Assembly: GCF_041060425.1 (NCBI RefSeq)
Contig: NZ_JAULBC010000005.1
Coordinates: 1-64,000, forward strand
DNA length: 64,000 nt
Direction: 5' to 3'
Source: Danxiaibacter flavus
GTDB lineage: Bacteria; Bacteroidota; Bacteroidia; Chitinophagales; Chitinophagaceae
Translations under genes and position numbers: made by a program
The notes under the pieces: model-generated
Database searches by the model: none
Told to the model about the DNA's origin: nothing
The model's input: the letters and a program-made list of their open reading frames with translations, nothing else
Shown here: one piece after another, positions 34,798 to 43,946 of the stretch
Position numbering within the stretch: the first letter of the stretch is position 1
How the letters are laid out: every line of letters starts with the position of its first letter

Positions 34798-36951
34798 ATG
34801 ACACCGGTTTCCAGGAGAGCTTTTATCAGAAATACAGGAGGTGCCAGCATTGCACTCTGGCTGGGCGTTTCATACGATAGTTATGGTGGAAAAACGCCTG
34901 ATGCATCCCTGGCAAAAAATTTCACACCGTATATTCTTGTAGAGTCAAACGGTAATATCACCATTTACAATACAAAACCTGAAATGGGCCAGGGAACTTT
35001 TCAATCCATCCCTGCATTGATAGCGGAGGAATTTGAAGTGTCCCTCGACCAGGTTATCATTAAACAATCCAACGGGGAAAAAGAATTGGGGAATGCCCAA
35101 AGAGCAGGAGGCAGTTCATCCATAAGAAACAATTACACAGATCTCAGAAAGATTGGCGCTTCCGCCAGGGAAGTATTCATTACGGCAGCCAGTACTAAAT
35201 GGGGCGTTGACGTTGCAAGTTGTTACGCTGAGAACGGGAAAGTGATTCACAAACAAAGCAATCGAAAACTTGCTTATGCGGACCTGCTGGAAGAAGCTTC
35301 CAAACTCGAGCTGCCAAAAGAACCAAAATTAAAAGATCCAAAAGATTTTAAAATATTAGGCAAACGCATCAAACGGCCGGACGTCGCGCTAAAAACAAAC
35401 GGAAAAGCCGAATTCGGTATCGATGCACAAGTGCCGGGCATGTTGTATGCCAGTGTAGAAAGGTGCCCGGTGATAGGTGGTACCCTAAAAAGTTTTGACG
35501 CCGGTGAAGCGCTGAAAATTCCCGGCGTTGAGAAAGTTGTTGAGACCGAGAAAATAATGGGGCGGCATCATTCAGTCGGCGTTGCCGTTATTGCCAATTC
35601 TTACTGGACCGCACTGCAGGCCCGGAAGAAACTAAAAATTGAATGGGATACAAAAGGGTTTGAAACATTTAATTCCGTTGATTTTGAAAATCGTTTGCGT
35701 GAGCTTGCAAAGGAAGAAGGCATAATTGATAAAAATACGGGCGCGATTGAAACACTGAATTTGCCAAAGGAAAACATAGTTGATGCTTTCTATGAAACAC
35801 CGATGGCAGCGCATCACACATTGGAACCGATGAACTGCATTGCCCAGGTAAAAGGTGACCAGGTTGAGATCTGGACATCCACGCAAGTGCCCAGCTCAGT
35901 TACCGGCAACGGCGCGAATGATCTTCATAAACAAATCGGTTTTTCTCCCGATAACATTAAGCTGCACGCAAAATTTATTGGTGGCGGTTTGGGCAGAAGA
36001 TTGTATATCGATTTTATTATTGAAGCTGTAAACATTGCCAAACAAACAGACAAACCTGTAAAGGTTATCTGGTCAAGAGAAGACACTACCGAATTCGGAC
36101 CATTCAGGCCGATGACGTTCTCTCAACTGAAAGGTGGCTTTTCTGACGATGGCAAGCTGGTTGCATTTGAGCACAAAGTGATCAGTCCCTCCTACCAGGA
36201 ATCTATGCGAACAGATTTCGACAAAACCAAAGTTGACAAAACAATGGTTGAAGGCATTGGCGAACAGGCGTACGAAATTCCAAATATCAAAACATCCTTT
36301 GTAAGAGCTGACTTTCATATACCTGTTGCCGCCTGGCGATCTGTAACAAGTTCTACCATCTCTTTTCCGCATGAATGTTTTATTGATGAACTGGCCTACA
36401 AGGCAAAAAAAGATCCGATGGACTTCAGAATGGAACTTCTTTCCAAACCATCAGATACAAAAAGAGTCCTGCAGAAATTAAGAGAAGTTTCCAGCTGGGA
36501 TAAGCCGCTGCCCAAAAATAAAGGCCGTGGTGTAGCCCAGTGGGAATTCTTTGCAGGCTTATGTGCACAGGCGGTTGAAGTAACTTACAACGAAGACAGA
36601 TCCATTAAGGTTGATAAAGTTTATGCAGTTATTGATCTTGGTGAAGTGGTAAGCCCTGACAACGTGAAAAACCAGGTAGAAGGGGCGATTGTGATGGCTT
36701 TGGGTGCCGCAATAAAACCAGGCATAACATTCGACAAGGGCGTGACCATGCAACATAACTTTTACGACAACCCGCTGATCCGCATTAATGAGGTACCCGA
36801 AATTGAAGTGCATATACTGGCAGAAGGCGGCAAAGTTAAAGGTGTGGGAGAACCCGGATTACCGCCATTTGCACCAGCATTGGCCAATGCAATTTTCGCA
36901 GCCACAGGAAAGCGTATCCGAAAAATGCCGTTCGACATTAAAAGCGTTTAG
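34798..36951 (+). CDS. iorB-like: Tat-exported molybdenum hydroxylase large subunit (aldehyde/isoquinoline oxidoreductase type)
   Basis: A 717-residue molybdopterin-binding subunit of the xanthine oxidase superfamily. The N-terminus SRRAFIRNTGG is a twin-arginine signal, so it acts in the periplasm. Motifs include NTKPEMGQGTFQSIPALIAEE, GKRIKRPDVALKTNGKAEFGIDAQVPGMLYASVER, GGGLGRRLYIDFIIEA, VAAWRSVTSSTISFPHECFIDELA and the C-terminal GVGEPGLPPFAPALANAI, whose Glu is the catalytic base position of the superfamily. It is followed by the 2Fe-2S subunit, as in isoquinoline 1-oxidoreductase operons. A paralogue lies at 38459. The substrate is unknown. Confidence 0.9.
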   Translation: MTPVSRRAFIRNTGGASIALWLGVSYDSYGGKTPDASLAKNFTPYILVESNGNITIYNTKPEMGQGTFQSIPALIAEEFEVSLDQVIIKQSNGEKELGNAQRAGGSSSIRNNYTDLRKIGASAREVFITAASTKWGVDVASCYAENGKVIHKQSNRKLAYADLLEEASKLELPKEPKLKDPKDFKILGKRIKRPDVALKTNGKAEFGIDAQVPGMLYASVERCPVIGGTLKSFDAGEALKIPGVEKVVETEKIMGRHHSVGVAVIANSYWTALQARKKLKIEWDTKGFETFNSVDFENRLRELAKEEGIIDKNTGAIETLNLPKENIVDAFYETPMAAHHTLEPMNCIAQVKGDQVEIWTSTQVPSSVTGNGANDLHKQIGFSPDNIKLHAKFIGGGLGRRLYIDFIIEAVNIAKQTDKPVKVIWSREDTTEFGPFRPMTFSQLKGGFSDDGKLVAFEHKVISPSYQESMRTDFDKTKVDKTMVEGIGEQAYEIPNIKTSFVRADFHIPVAAWRSVTSSTISFPHECFIDELAYKAKKDPMDFRMELLSKPSDTKRVLQKLREVSSWDKPLPKNKGRGVAQWEFFAGLCAQAVEVTYNEDRSIKVDKVYAVIDLGEVVSPDNVKNQVEGAIVMALGAAIKPGITFDKGVTMQHNFYDNPLIRINEVPEIEVHILAEGGKVKGVGEPGLPPFAPALANAIFAATGKRIRKMPFDIKSV

Positions 36952-37099
36952 ATTATCCGGCTTTAGTTTGAATTTCGTAACGAAATGTTTGAAATTTATA
37001 AAGCGCTACTAAAAAGATTGAAATATTTTTATAATACACGTTTTGCTTAAACACTTGTAAATCCATCAACCTGCAATAACAGAAATAAATTGCCAGCTT

Positions 37100-37564
37100 A
37101 TGATCACACTAAATGTTAATCAGAAATCCTATAAAGTAGATGTTGATCCCAACATGCCCCTTCTATGGGTAATAAGAGATGTGATTGGCCTTACAGGAAC
37201 AAAATACGGTTGCGGCGTGGCGCAGTGCGGCGCATGTGTTGTTCACCTGGATGGTGAAGCCGTTCGTTCCTGCGTTACAAAAGTCAGCCGTGCCGAGGGG
37301 AAAAAAATTGTAACAATAGAAGGCTTGTCACAGCACAACGACCATCCGCTGCAGCGTGCATGGCAGGAGATTGACGTGCCACAATGCGGTTATTGCCACT
37401 CAGGCCAGCTAATGTCGGCTGCAGTATTGCTTCGCGAAAATCCCAATCCAACGGATAAGGATATTGACGCTGCCATGGCTGGAAATATTTGCCGTTGCGG
37501 TACCTATCTGCGCATTCGCAAAGCAATTCACTTAGCAGCGGAAATGCAGCGCAAGGGAAAATAA
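37100..37564 (+). CDS. iorA-like: 2Fe-2S subunit of molybdenum hydroxylase
   Basis: A 154-residue electron-transfer subunit. It has both clusters of the family: the plant-type site YGCGVAQCGACVV...SC (residues about 37-58) and the four-helix site QCGYCHSGQ...ICRCGTY (about 97-136). No signal peptide is present, so it is expected to be co-exported with a Tat-bearing large subunit (known for this family). It is the only small subunit between two large-subunit genes, so both may share it. Confidence 0.95.
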   Translation: MITLNVNQKSYKVDVDPNMPLLWVIRDVIGLTGTKYGCGVAQCGACVVHLDGEAVRSCVTKVSRAEGKKIVTIEGLSQHNDHPLQRAWQEIDVPQCGYCHSGQLMSAAVLLRENPNPTDKDIDAAMAGNICRCGTYLRIRKAIHLAAEMQRKGK

Positions 37565-37601
37565 ACTACATCATCACGCATAGCTAAATCCACGCGAGGT
37601 T

Positions 37602-38243
37602 ATGAAACAACACTCAGCAATGAAACCGACAAATTTTCCTTTAAAAACAATAACGGTAATGGCCATTATTCTTTCTGTAATAGGAATAATGACCACCGCA
37701 TTTAAAGCCAGGGTTTCGCCGGGCGGTAATCCAGAGTCCAGTAAAATGAAAAGGGACTCACTGGCATCCGTACAGGCATTTATGGATGTGTACAAGGTAT
37801 TGATGAGCCCGAGATGTATGAATTGTCATCCTGCCGGAGAAGCACCGCTGCAGGGCGATGACAGCCATATACACATTATGAATGTACAACGCGGCAAAGA
37901 TGGAACCGGCCTTTACTCAGCCAAATGTTCCAATTGTCATCAGCCAACAAATGTTCCGGGAGAACATACACCTCCTGGCAATCCGAAATGGCAATTACCT
38001 CCGGGCGATATGAAAATGGTTTTCCAGGGTAAAACAGCCAGGCAGTTGGCCATGCAAATAATGGATTACAATCAGAATGGCCATAAGAACAAAGAACAAC
38101 TGCTCGAGCATGCACACGATACACTGGTAAAAGCAGCATGGAACATGGGTGAAGGACGCACGCCGCCACCATTAACTCACGAAGAATTTGTTGCGGCCTG
38201 GAACAAATGGATTGAAACAGGGGGCTACGCACCCGCTGAATAG
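37602..38243 (+). CDS. Diheme cytochrome c-type protein of the molybdenum hydroxylase cluster
   Basis: A 213-residue exported protein with an N-terminal hydrophobic segment (residues about 15-33) and two CXXCH heme-attachment motifs, RCMNCHPAGEAPLQG near residue 70 and KCSNCHQPTNVPG near residue 107. It is the likely periplasmic electron acceptor of the adjacent oxidoreductase. ATGs at 37602 and 37620 are both possible starts; I used the first. The C-terminal HEEFVAAWNKWIETGGYAP is typical of such cluster-encoded cytochromes. It lies 37 bp after the 2Fe-2S subunit gene. Confidence 0.85.
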   Translation: MKQHSAMKPTNFPLKTITVMAIILSVIGIMTTAFKARVSPGGNPESSKMKRDSLASVQAFMDVYKVLMSPRCMNCHPAGEAPLQGDDSHIHIMNVQRGKDGTGLYSAKCSNCHQPTNVPGEHTPPGNPKWQLPPGDMKMVFQGKTARQLAMQIMDYNQNGHKNKEQLLEHAHDTLVKAAWNMGEGRTPPPLTHEEFVAAWNKWIETGGYAPAE

Positions 38244-38249
38244 CAAAAG

Positions 38250-38442
38250 TTTCTCGCGGCGCTCGCAAAGAGGCGGCGACGCGGCGATAGATATTTCACG
38301 CGGCGAACGCAAAGGAGCGGCGGCGCGGCGATAAATACAATATATTAATTAACGTAGCGTCGTTGCTTCGCCGCGCCCGTTGCGTGAAACAAATAAAATA
38401 ACACACGTAGCGCCGCTGCTTCTTAGCGTCCGCTGCGTGAAA
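38250..38442. repeat. Four copies of a GC-rich CGCGGCG repeat, two direct and two inverted
   Basis: Copies A (38250-38293) and B (38294-38336) are direct repeats starting TTTCNCGCGGCG. Copies C (38352-38389) and D (38405-38442) are inverted, ending GCGTGAAA. They flank a short A/T-rich centre (38337-38351). The array fills the gap between the cytochrome and the second large subunit, so a transcript across it could form long hairpins. The local GC content is well above that of the neighbours. Confidence 0.8.
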
Positions 38443-38458
38443 TAAAAAACAAACTGAA

Positions 38459-40627
38459 ATGTCACAGACAACAGATGTAAAACAGATCTCCAGGAGAAAT
38501 TTTCTGAGAGTATCCGGACTTACCGGAACTGCACTGTTCCTGGGATTCTACTTTCCTGCAAGCGGCAAAGAAGGAAAAGTGGTTGCTGGCGCTGATGCCA
38601 ACGAGCTGGGCATAGAAATGAATTCGTGGATCCTTATAGATACAAACGGTAAAGTGACCATTGTTGATCACAGGGCAGAAATGGGACAAGGTTCATTCCA
38701 GTCTGTGCCGCAGATTGTTGCTGAAGAACTTGAAGTTGATCTGAAGGATGTCAACGTAATCTTTGCACAAGGCAACCAGGCAAAATATGGCAGCCAGATC
38801 ACCGGCGGCAGTTCAACCATTCGCGGCTCTTACAAAAATCTGTTGAACTTAAGTGCATCCGCAAGAGAAATGTTGATTGCCGCAGCAGCGGCAAAATGGG
38901 GTGTACCCAAATCAGAATGCTATGCACGATCAGGACAGGTTTTTCATAAATCATCCAAAAAGAAATTTCATTACGGGGAGCTGGTTGTAGCAGCCTCCAA
39001 ACTTGAAGCACCTAAGGATATCGTACTTAAAAAACCTTCGGACTACAAGCTGATCCGGAAACCGCTTCATCGCAGGGATTCACCTTTGAAAACAAATGGA
39101 GAAGCCGTATTTGGCCTGGACAAACGCCTTCCGGGAATGGTGTTTGCAGCAGTAGAGCGAAATCCGAGATTACGTGGCACCATAAAAAGCTATGATGATA
39201 CCGAAGCGAGAAAAGTGCCCGGCGTTAAGCAGGTGATCAAAGTGAAGATGAAGGTGTTTCAATCTTATCGTGAGGGTGTTGCTGTAATTGCCAACTCAAC
39301 CTGGGCCGCCATGCAGGGAAAAAAAGCGTTGAAGGTAGAATGGGATGACAGCAGCTTTGAACACCTGAGCTCAGATGAGATCTACAGCCGGATGAAAGAG
39401 GCGCTCAATACCAAAGAAGGATTGTCATTTAAGTCGCAGGGTGATGTAAACAGCGTTATTCAGCAGGCACAAAATAAAATCGACGTTATTTATGAAACGC
39501 CTTACCAGGCGCACTATTGCATGGAGCCTTTGAACTGCGTTGCCAACTATCAAAAAGACAAACTGGAAGTGTGGGGCCCCATTCAGGCACCAGACTGGGT
39601 ACAGGATTTTTTAAGTAAAGAAATGGGACTCGCGAAAGAGAATGTAATCATCAACATGACTTTCCTGGGTGGCGGTTTTGGCAGAAAAGCCTTCCTGGAC
39701 TATCCACATGAAGCAGCGGTGATCTCCAAAGAAATCGGAGCACCCGTTCAGGTCGTATGGACAAGAGAAGATGATGCTACACAGGGACCTTTCAGGCCTG
39801 GCGTAAGTTACCGCTGCGAAGGTGTAATTGAAAACGGTGAGATCAGTGCCTTCAAGGTAAAACTTGCAGGGCAGAATATAGGCCATATGGACGGCGGTGG
39901 TAAAGACAAGCCAAACGACAGCGCCTCTGAAGGATTTGTAAAACATTATTTCGATAGCATTAAAAATCTAAGCATCCAGGATGTTCCTTTTGAAACACCC
40001 ATACCTATTATGTGGTGGCGATCTGTGTATGCATCAACCAATGGCTTTGCTTTTGAAAGTTTTGTAGATGAGTTGGCAATACAGGCTGGAAAGGACCCGC
40101 TTGAATTTAGAAGGCAATACCTGAAAGACGAAAGATGCCAATTGCTTATCGATAAAATGGAAGAAATTTCCGGCTGGAAAAACAGGAAGAAAAACGAAGG
40201 GTTTGGTGTGGCTATTACAGAATGTTTTGCATCAACTGTTGGCCAGGTGGTAAAAGTGTCAAAGGATGTTGATGGGAAAGTAAAAATTGACCAGGTGTGG
40301 GCAGTAATGGATTGCGGCTGGTACGTTAACCCCGACATTATCAGGGCACAGGTGGAAGGCAGCATTATTATGGCTTTGGGCGCAGCAACAATTCATGAAG
40401 TAACTTTTAAAGACGGTCTTGCGGAGCAAAAGAATTTCTATGCGTATCAAATGCCACGTATTACTGATGCGCCGCCGATAGAAATACATATAATGGAGAA
40501 CAGTGCGGATGCAGGTGGCGTTGGAGAACCCGGGCTACCACCTTTCACACCGGCTCTTACAAATGCAATATTTGATCTGACAGGAAAACGAATAAGAAAA
40601 CTGCCGTTTAATTTAGCGAGTGTTTAG
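38459..40627 (+). CDS. iorB-like: Second Tat-exported molybdenum hydroxylase large subunit
   Basis: A 722-residue paralogue of 34798-36951. The Tat motif SRRNFLRVSG is near residue 11. Shared blocks are DHRAEMGQGSFQSVPQIVAEELEV, PLKTNGEAVFGLDKRLPGMVFAAVERNP, GGGFGRKAFLDYPHEAAVI, the longer WTREDDATQGPFRPG and GVGEPGLPPFTPALTNAIFDLTGKRIRKLPF. The catalytic Glu position is intact, so it should be active. It has a different substrate-binding middle region from the first copy. It lies after a GC-rich repeat array and before the maturation genes. Confidence 0.9.
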   Translation: MSQTTDVKQISRRNFLRVSGLTGTALFLGFYFPASGKEGKVVAGADANELGIEMNSWILIDTNGKVTIVDHRAEMGQGSFQSVPQIVAEELEVDLKDVNVIFAQGNQAKYGSQITGGSSTIRGSYKNLLNLSASAREMLIAAAAAKWGVPKSECYARSGQVFHKSSKKKFHYGELVVAASKLEAPKDIVLKKPSDYKLIRKPLHRRDSPLKTNGEAVFGLDKRLPGMVFAAVERNPRLRGTIKSYDDTEARKVPGVKQVIKVKMKVFQSYREGVAVIANSTWAAMQGKKALKVEWDDSSFEHLSSDEIYSRMKEALNTKEGLSFKSQGDVNSVIQQAQNKIDVIYETPYQAHYCMEPLNCVANYQKDKLEVWGPIQAPDWVQDFLSKEMGLAKENVIINMTFLGGGFGRKAFLDYPHEAAVISKEIGAPVQVVWTREDDATQGPFRPGVSYRCEGVIENGEISAFKVKLAGQNIGHMDGGGKDKPNDSASEGFVKHYFDSIKNLSIQDVPFETPIPIMWWRSVYASTNGFAFESFVDELAIQAGKDPLEFRRQYLKDERCQLLIDKMEEISGWKNRKKNEGFGVAITECFASTVGQVVKVSKDVDGKVKIDQVWAVMDCGWYVNPDIIRAQVEGSIIMALGAATIHEVTFKDGLAEQKNFYAYQMPRITDAPPIEIHIMENSADAGGVGEPGLPPFTPALTNAIFDLTGKRIRKLPFNLASV

Positions 40628-40937
40628 GCGATGGAATGTTTTAATGGAACGGAGGGTTTTGAACCATATGAGGCATATAAGGGAGTATAAGAGCTTATGC
40701 CAGAGGATCATAACAACCGGAGCAGCCTTACATTTAATCAACTAGTTTATGCCTTTCCCCATTGACCATTCACTATTCACGGGCTGTATAGAGGCACATA
40801 AGGGTGTGTAAGAAGTTGCGCCCACGGATGATTATGACTAGAGCCGTATGCATTTACTCAACCAGTTTGTGTCCTTCACCATTGACCATTCACTATTCAC
40901 TGGTTATAATTTAAATCTTAAACAATGATCTCTTTCT
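40628..40937. repeat. Tandem pair of a 120-bp ATATAAGG-family unit
   Basis: No gene. Units lie at 40661-40785 and 40786-40905. Each begins with a 9-nt-periodic ATATAAGGC/AGTATAAGA block and ends with a heptamer-periodic CATTGACCATTCACTATTCA block, 120 bp apart. A third and a fourth, inverted, copy lie at 52668-52793 and about 52826-52970. Confidence 0.8.
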
Positions 40938-42041
40938 ATGAAAGAACTGAACGATATAGTGGCCGCTTATGACAGGGCTGTTCTGCAAAAAAAGCAAACA
41001 GCGCTTGTTAGTGTGGTAAAAGTAGATGGCTCATCGTACCGCAGACCCGGCGCGAGAATGCTGGTTACTGAAGACGGAGAGATTACCGGTGCCATTAGTG
41101 GAGGATGTCTTGAAGGTGATGCTTTACGCAAAGCTCAACTCGCCATGTTTGAAAAAAGAAACAAACTGGAAATTTACGATACCACTGACGACGAAGACAA
41201 CAAACTTGGCATTCAGCTGGGATGCAACGGCATCGTTTATATCCTGTTTGAACCTTTGCAGATCCATGATCCGCATAATCCGTTAAACTTATTAAAGAGG
41301 GTTGCTCATAGCAGAAAGGATGCAGTAATAGCAACGATTTTCAATGAAGATAAAAGATTACACCAGCAGGGGACTGTTTGCCTTGTGAATGAAAATGAAA
41401 CGATAGCCTTGTATGCTGATGCGGATCTGCAGGCAGATGCAAGTGTGGTACTTGGCTCAAAAAATTCTTCTGTAAAAAACTATGGCGATCACACAGCTTT
41501 GTTTCAGTTTGTTCCACCATCTATTCAATTAGTTGTTGCAGGCGCGGGAAATGATACGCAACCGCTTACAGAAATGGCGTATATACTTGGCTGGAATATT
41601 GTGATTGTTGATGGAAGACCAGCACATGCAACGCAACAGCGGTTTCCGAAAGCGGGTAAAGTATGCGTTGCGAAACCACAAGAAATTTTGAGCGCGGTAA
41701 ATGTGGATGAAGAGTCGGCTTTTGTTTTAATGACGCATAACTACAATTACGACCTGGCCGTTTTGGAACAGATCATGCGGACCAACTGCAGTTACATCGG
41801 TGTTCTTGGACCGAAGAAAAAATTGCAAAAGATGTTTGATGAGCTGGTTGAAAAAGGCACTACAATAAGCGAAGATGCATTACAAAAAATATACGGCCCG
41901 GTTGGGTTAGATATCGGCGCTGAAACTTCCGAAGAAATTGCATTATCTGTTATTGCAGAAATTAAAGCAGTGTTCTCCGGAAGAAACGGCACTTCATTAA
42001 GAGAAAGAAAGGTTGAAATTCACGCACGTCCAATTATGTAA
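40938..42041 (+). CDS. xdhC-like: XdhC/CoxI-family molybdenum cofactor maturation factor
   Basis: A 367-residue cytoplasmic protein that inserts the sulfurated molybdenum cofactor into xanthine-oxidase-type enzymes (family knowledge). Typical segments are SSYRRPGARMLVTEDGEITGAISGGCLEGD at the N-terminus, LGCNGIVYILFEPL, and a Rossmann-like domain with LVVAGAGNDTQPLTEMAYILGWNIVIVDGRP followed by VLMTHNYNYDLAVLEQIMRTNCSYIGVLGPKKKL. It ends 1 bp before the next gene, supporting joint action on the two Mo subunits. Confidence 0.94.
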   Translation: MKELNDIVAAYDRAVLQKKQTALVSVVKVDGSSYRRPGARMLVTEDGEITGAISGGCLEGDALRKAQLAMFEKRNKLEIYDTTDDEDNKLGIQLGCNGIVYILFEPLQIHDPHNPLNLLKRVAHSRKDAVIATIFNEDKRLHQQGTVCLVNENETIALYADADLQADASVVLGSKNSSVKNYGDHTALFQFVPPSIQLVVAGAGNDTQPLTEMAYILGWNIVIVDGRPAHATQQRFPKAGKVCVAKPQEILSAVNVDEESAFVLMTHNYNYDLAVLEQIMRTNCSYIGVLGPKKKLQKMFDELVEKGTTISEDALQKIYGPVGLDIGAETSEEIALSVIAEIKAVFSGRNGTSLRERKVEIHARPIM

Positions 42042-42042
42042 G

Positions 42043-42636
42043 ATGCATAAAACCGCAACCGTTATCCTGGCAGCAGGCAGTTCTACCCGTCTTGGGCTTC
42101 CCAAACAATTACTCGCTTACAATGGAAAAACATTATTGCAGCATGCAATTGACGAAGCTGCCAAAGCAGGTGCAGATCCCATTGTAGTTGTATTGGGATT
42201 TAAGGCTGAAGAGATTTCTGAGACAATTAAACGCAATAATGTCGAGCTCTTTATCAACGCCGGTTGGGAGCAAGGTATGGCATCCGGAATTTCCGGCGGA
42301 GTTGGCAAGGCATTGCAGCTCGATGAGAAGCTGGAACAACTCATCATCACCGTTTGCGATCAGCCTTTTGTTACGGCATCCCTTTTTAATGAATTGAAAA
42401 AAGTTCAACGGGAAACTCAACAGCATATTGTAGCCTGTGCGTATGCAGATACAATAGGCACACCTGTTCTCTTCACAAAAAAATACTTTTCTCATCTACA
42501 GGCACTTACCGGCGAAGAAGGCGCAAAAAAAATTGTAAAAACGAATATGGATGATGTTGCAGCTGTTGAATTTTCACCAGGCGAAATAGATATAGATACT
42601 GTGGACGATTATGATGGCCTGGTGCAAACCGAATAG
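42043..42636 (+). CDS. mocA-like: MobA-like nucleotidyltransferase, likely molybdenum cofactor cytidylyltransferase
   Basis: A protein of 197 residues using the ATG at 42043, one base after the XdhC stop. The nucleotide-binding N-terminus is ATVILAAGSSTRLGLPKQLLAYNGKTLLQH and the metal-binding core is ITVCDQPFVTASLFNEL, as in MocA/MobA. The neighbouring XdhC and Mo hydroxylases favour the cytidylyl form of the cofactor. The frame has a longer alternative start inside xdhC (42013). Confidence 0.93.
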   Translation: MHKTATVILAAGSSTRLGLPKQLLAYNGKTLLQHAIDEAAKAGADPIVVVLGFKAEEISETIKRNNVELFINAGWEQGMASGISGGVGKALQLDEKLEQLIITVCDQPFVTASLFNELKKVQRETQQHIVACAYADTIGTPVLFTKKYFSHLQALTGEEGAKKIVKTNMDDVAAVEFSPGEIDIDTVDDYDGLVQTE

Positions 42637-42913
42637 CCGGATGTTTGCTCCGCAAAGGCCGTGTTCCACGGCCGTGATTTTAAAACCATATAAGGCATAT
42701 AAGGGAATTGAAGGCTTACAATGAAACAGACCAAAGACGGTGCAGCAGCTTAGAACAAGAACTTTTATTCTCTTATATTTCTTATATGGTTTAAAAAAAT
42801 ACTACAGATTTTCTTGTTAACTCAATTCTATTAATTTGACTGAATTGTTAATGGCTGCTATTAACGCTTATATTATCTTATATGCCTTATATGGTTTAAA
42901 AAAACCTCCATTG
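42637..42913. repeat. Intergenic region with a terminator hairpin and ATATAAGG-family inverted repeats
   Basis: Positions 42657-42673 are GGCCGTG-TTC-CACGGCC, a perfect 7-bp stem followed by a short T-run, probably the terminator of xdhC-mocA. Then AACCATATAAGGCATATAAG near 42684-42703 recurs inverted near 42879-42898, with a shorter inverted copy near 42771-42795. The element lies between convergent genes. Confidence 0.75.
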
Positions 42914-43465
42914 TTAAAAATTAGAAGAAGTATTGTGGCGGGTTCTCGGCGCAGTAAATTGATTATATGGCATCATAGGATAACTACTTCTTTCAATGCC
43001 AATACTTCCGGAAATGGAAAAAGTCTTGTCATCATTTACATACATTAATCCAAGTTCGGCCCTTGTGTAAACACCCAGGCTTCCCGGTTTCATGTAGCTA
43101 TTTGTTTGAAAACCTTTCGGCATATTGCCGGTAATAAATGCCTGGTTGAAGTTAACGTAACCGGGCGCTACTGACACGCCTGCAAATGCATATAAATTAT
43201 TATTGAGCTTGCGGTTTAATTGCAGACCAATGGGTGCAGAGATATAGGTGGCCGTATTGCCACCGGCGAAAACAACACCGGTGGAAATTCCAACATATTT
43301 GCTGACAAACCATTTTTTATTGGAAAGGTCATTATTCTTCAATCTGTCATGCGCAGAAAGGCTCTCGCTCCGCCGGTAGTCGGCATAGCTTGATGGAAAT
43401 AAGTCCTGCGCGTTTAAAGACGACGCAGCACACATTAATAATCCTAAAAATAACAACCCGCGCAT
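42914..43465 (-). CDS. Small secreted or outer-membrane protein of unknown function
   Basis: A 183-residue protein with a signal peptide ending SSLNAQD near residue 20. The mature part contains alternating beta-strand sequences with aromatic and glycine pairs (KYVGISTGVVFAGG, LNNNLYAFAGVSVAPGYVNF, TRAELGLMYVNDDKTFSISGSIGIERSS). This suggests a small outer-membrane beta-barrel or surface protein. I do not recognise the family. It faces a convergent gene (mocA) across a repeat. Confidence 0.75.
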   Translation of the reverse strand: MRGLLFLGLLMCAASSLNAQDLFPSSYADYRRSESLSAHDRLKNNDLSNKKWFVSKYVGISTGVVFAGGNTATYISAPIGLQLNRKLNNNLYAFAGVSVAPGYVNFNQAFITGNMPKGFQTNSYMKPGSLGVYTRAELGLMYVNDDKTFSISGSIGIERSSYPMMPYNQFTAPRTRHNTSSNF

Positions 43466-43946
43466 TCTGTATCAGCTTATGTGGTAAAAGTACGGCTTGT
43501 TAACTTAACCTGCAACGCAACCGAACCAATTTTAAGCAATATTATGCAGAATTGATGACGAACATATCAACTTAAAAATCAGATTCTCCCGGTTTATGCA
43601 ATCGTTAACGGGAACGGTTCCGTAAATATTTTCAACAGGGTTCAACCAAAAACCGCCCATTGTTTTTTAAATTTATTAACAATTACTGTTTGCCAGTTTT
43701 CGAACCTCCCGCGAAGACACCATAAGATTGCTAAGTTTAAATTTTTGCGTATGACAAGACGCTGCCTGTTTCCTATCATATAATCATTGTGATAAGACGA
43801 ACTATTTGCGGAATATTAAAACATATTAATATCCGGTTATAAGCAGTTTTTGTTATGCAACCGATTGAATAAGCACTCTCCACTGGTCTGCCTTCTGCAA
43901 TTTGAATAGCAAGCAATTAGTAAATAACAATCTACAAATCAGCCCC
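43466..43946. promoter_or_regulatory. 481-bp upstream region of the third susC
   Basis: The divergent intergenic region contains one candidate operator (43611-43621, listed separately). I find no exact TAnnTTTG element on the plus strand and no repeat. Nothing else stands out. Confidence 0.45.
43611..43621. promoter_or_regulatory. LacI-type operator candidate
   Basis: GGAAC-G-GTTCC is a perfect 11-bp palindrome with an AACGGTT core, the style of LacI-family sites. It is 326 bp upstream of the susC ATG. A LacI regulator is encoded at 53064-54107, after the last gene of this locus. The link is inference. Confidence 0.4.

Noticed and set aside
38250..38442. Ribosomal RNA or other stable RNA fragment suggested by high GC
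   Set aside because: It is four repeat copies with no resemblance to conserved rRNA or tRNA segments; no tRNA T-loop motif was found anywhere in the window.
40661..42902. Insertion sequence remnant around the ATATAAGG repeats
   Set aside because: No transposase frame, DDE motif or HUH motif is present; only non-coding repeat units are seen.
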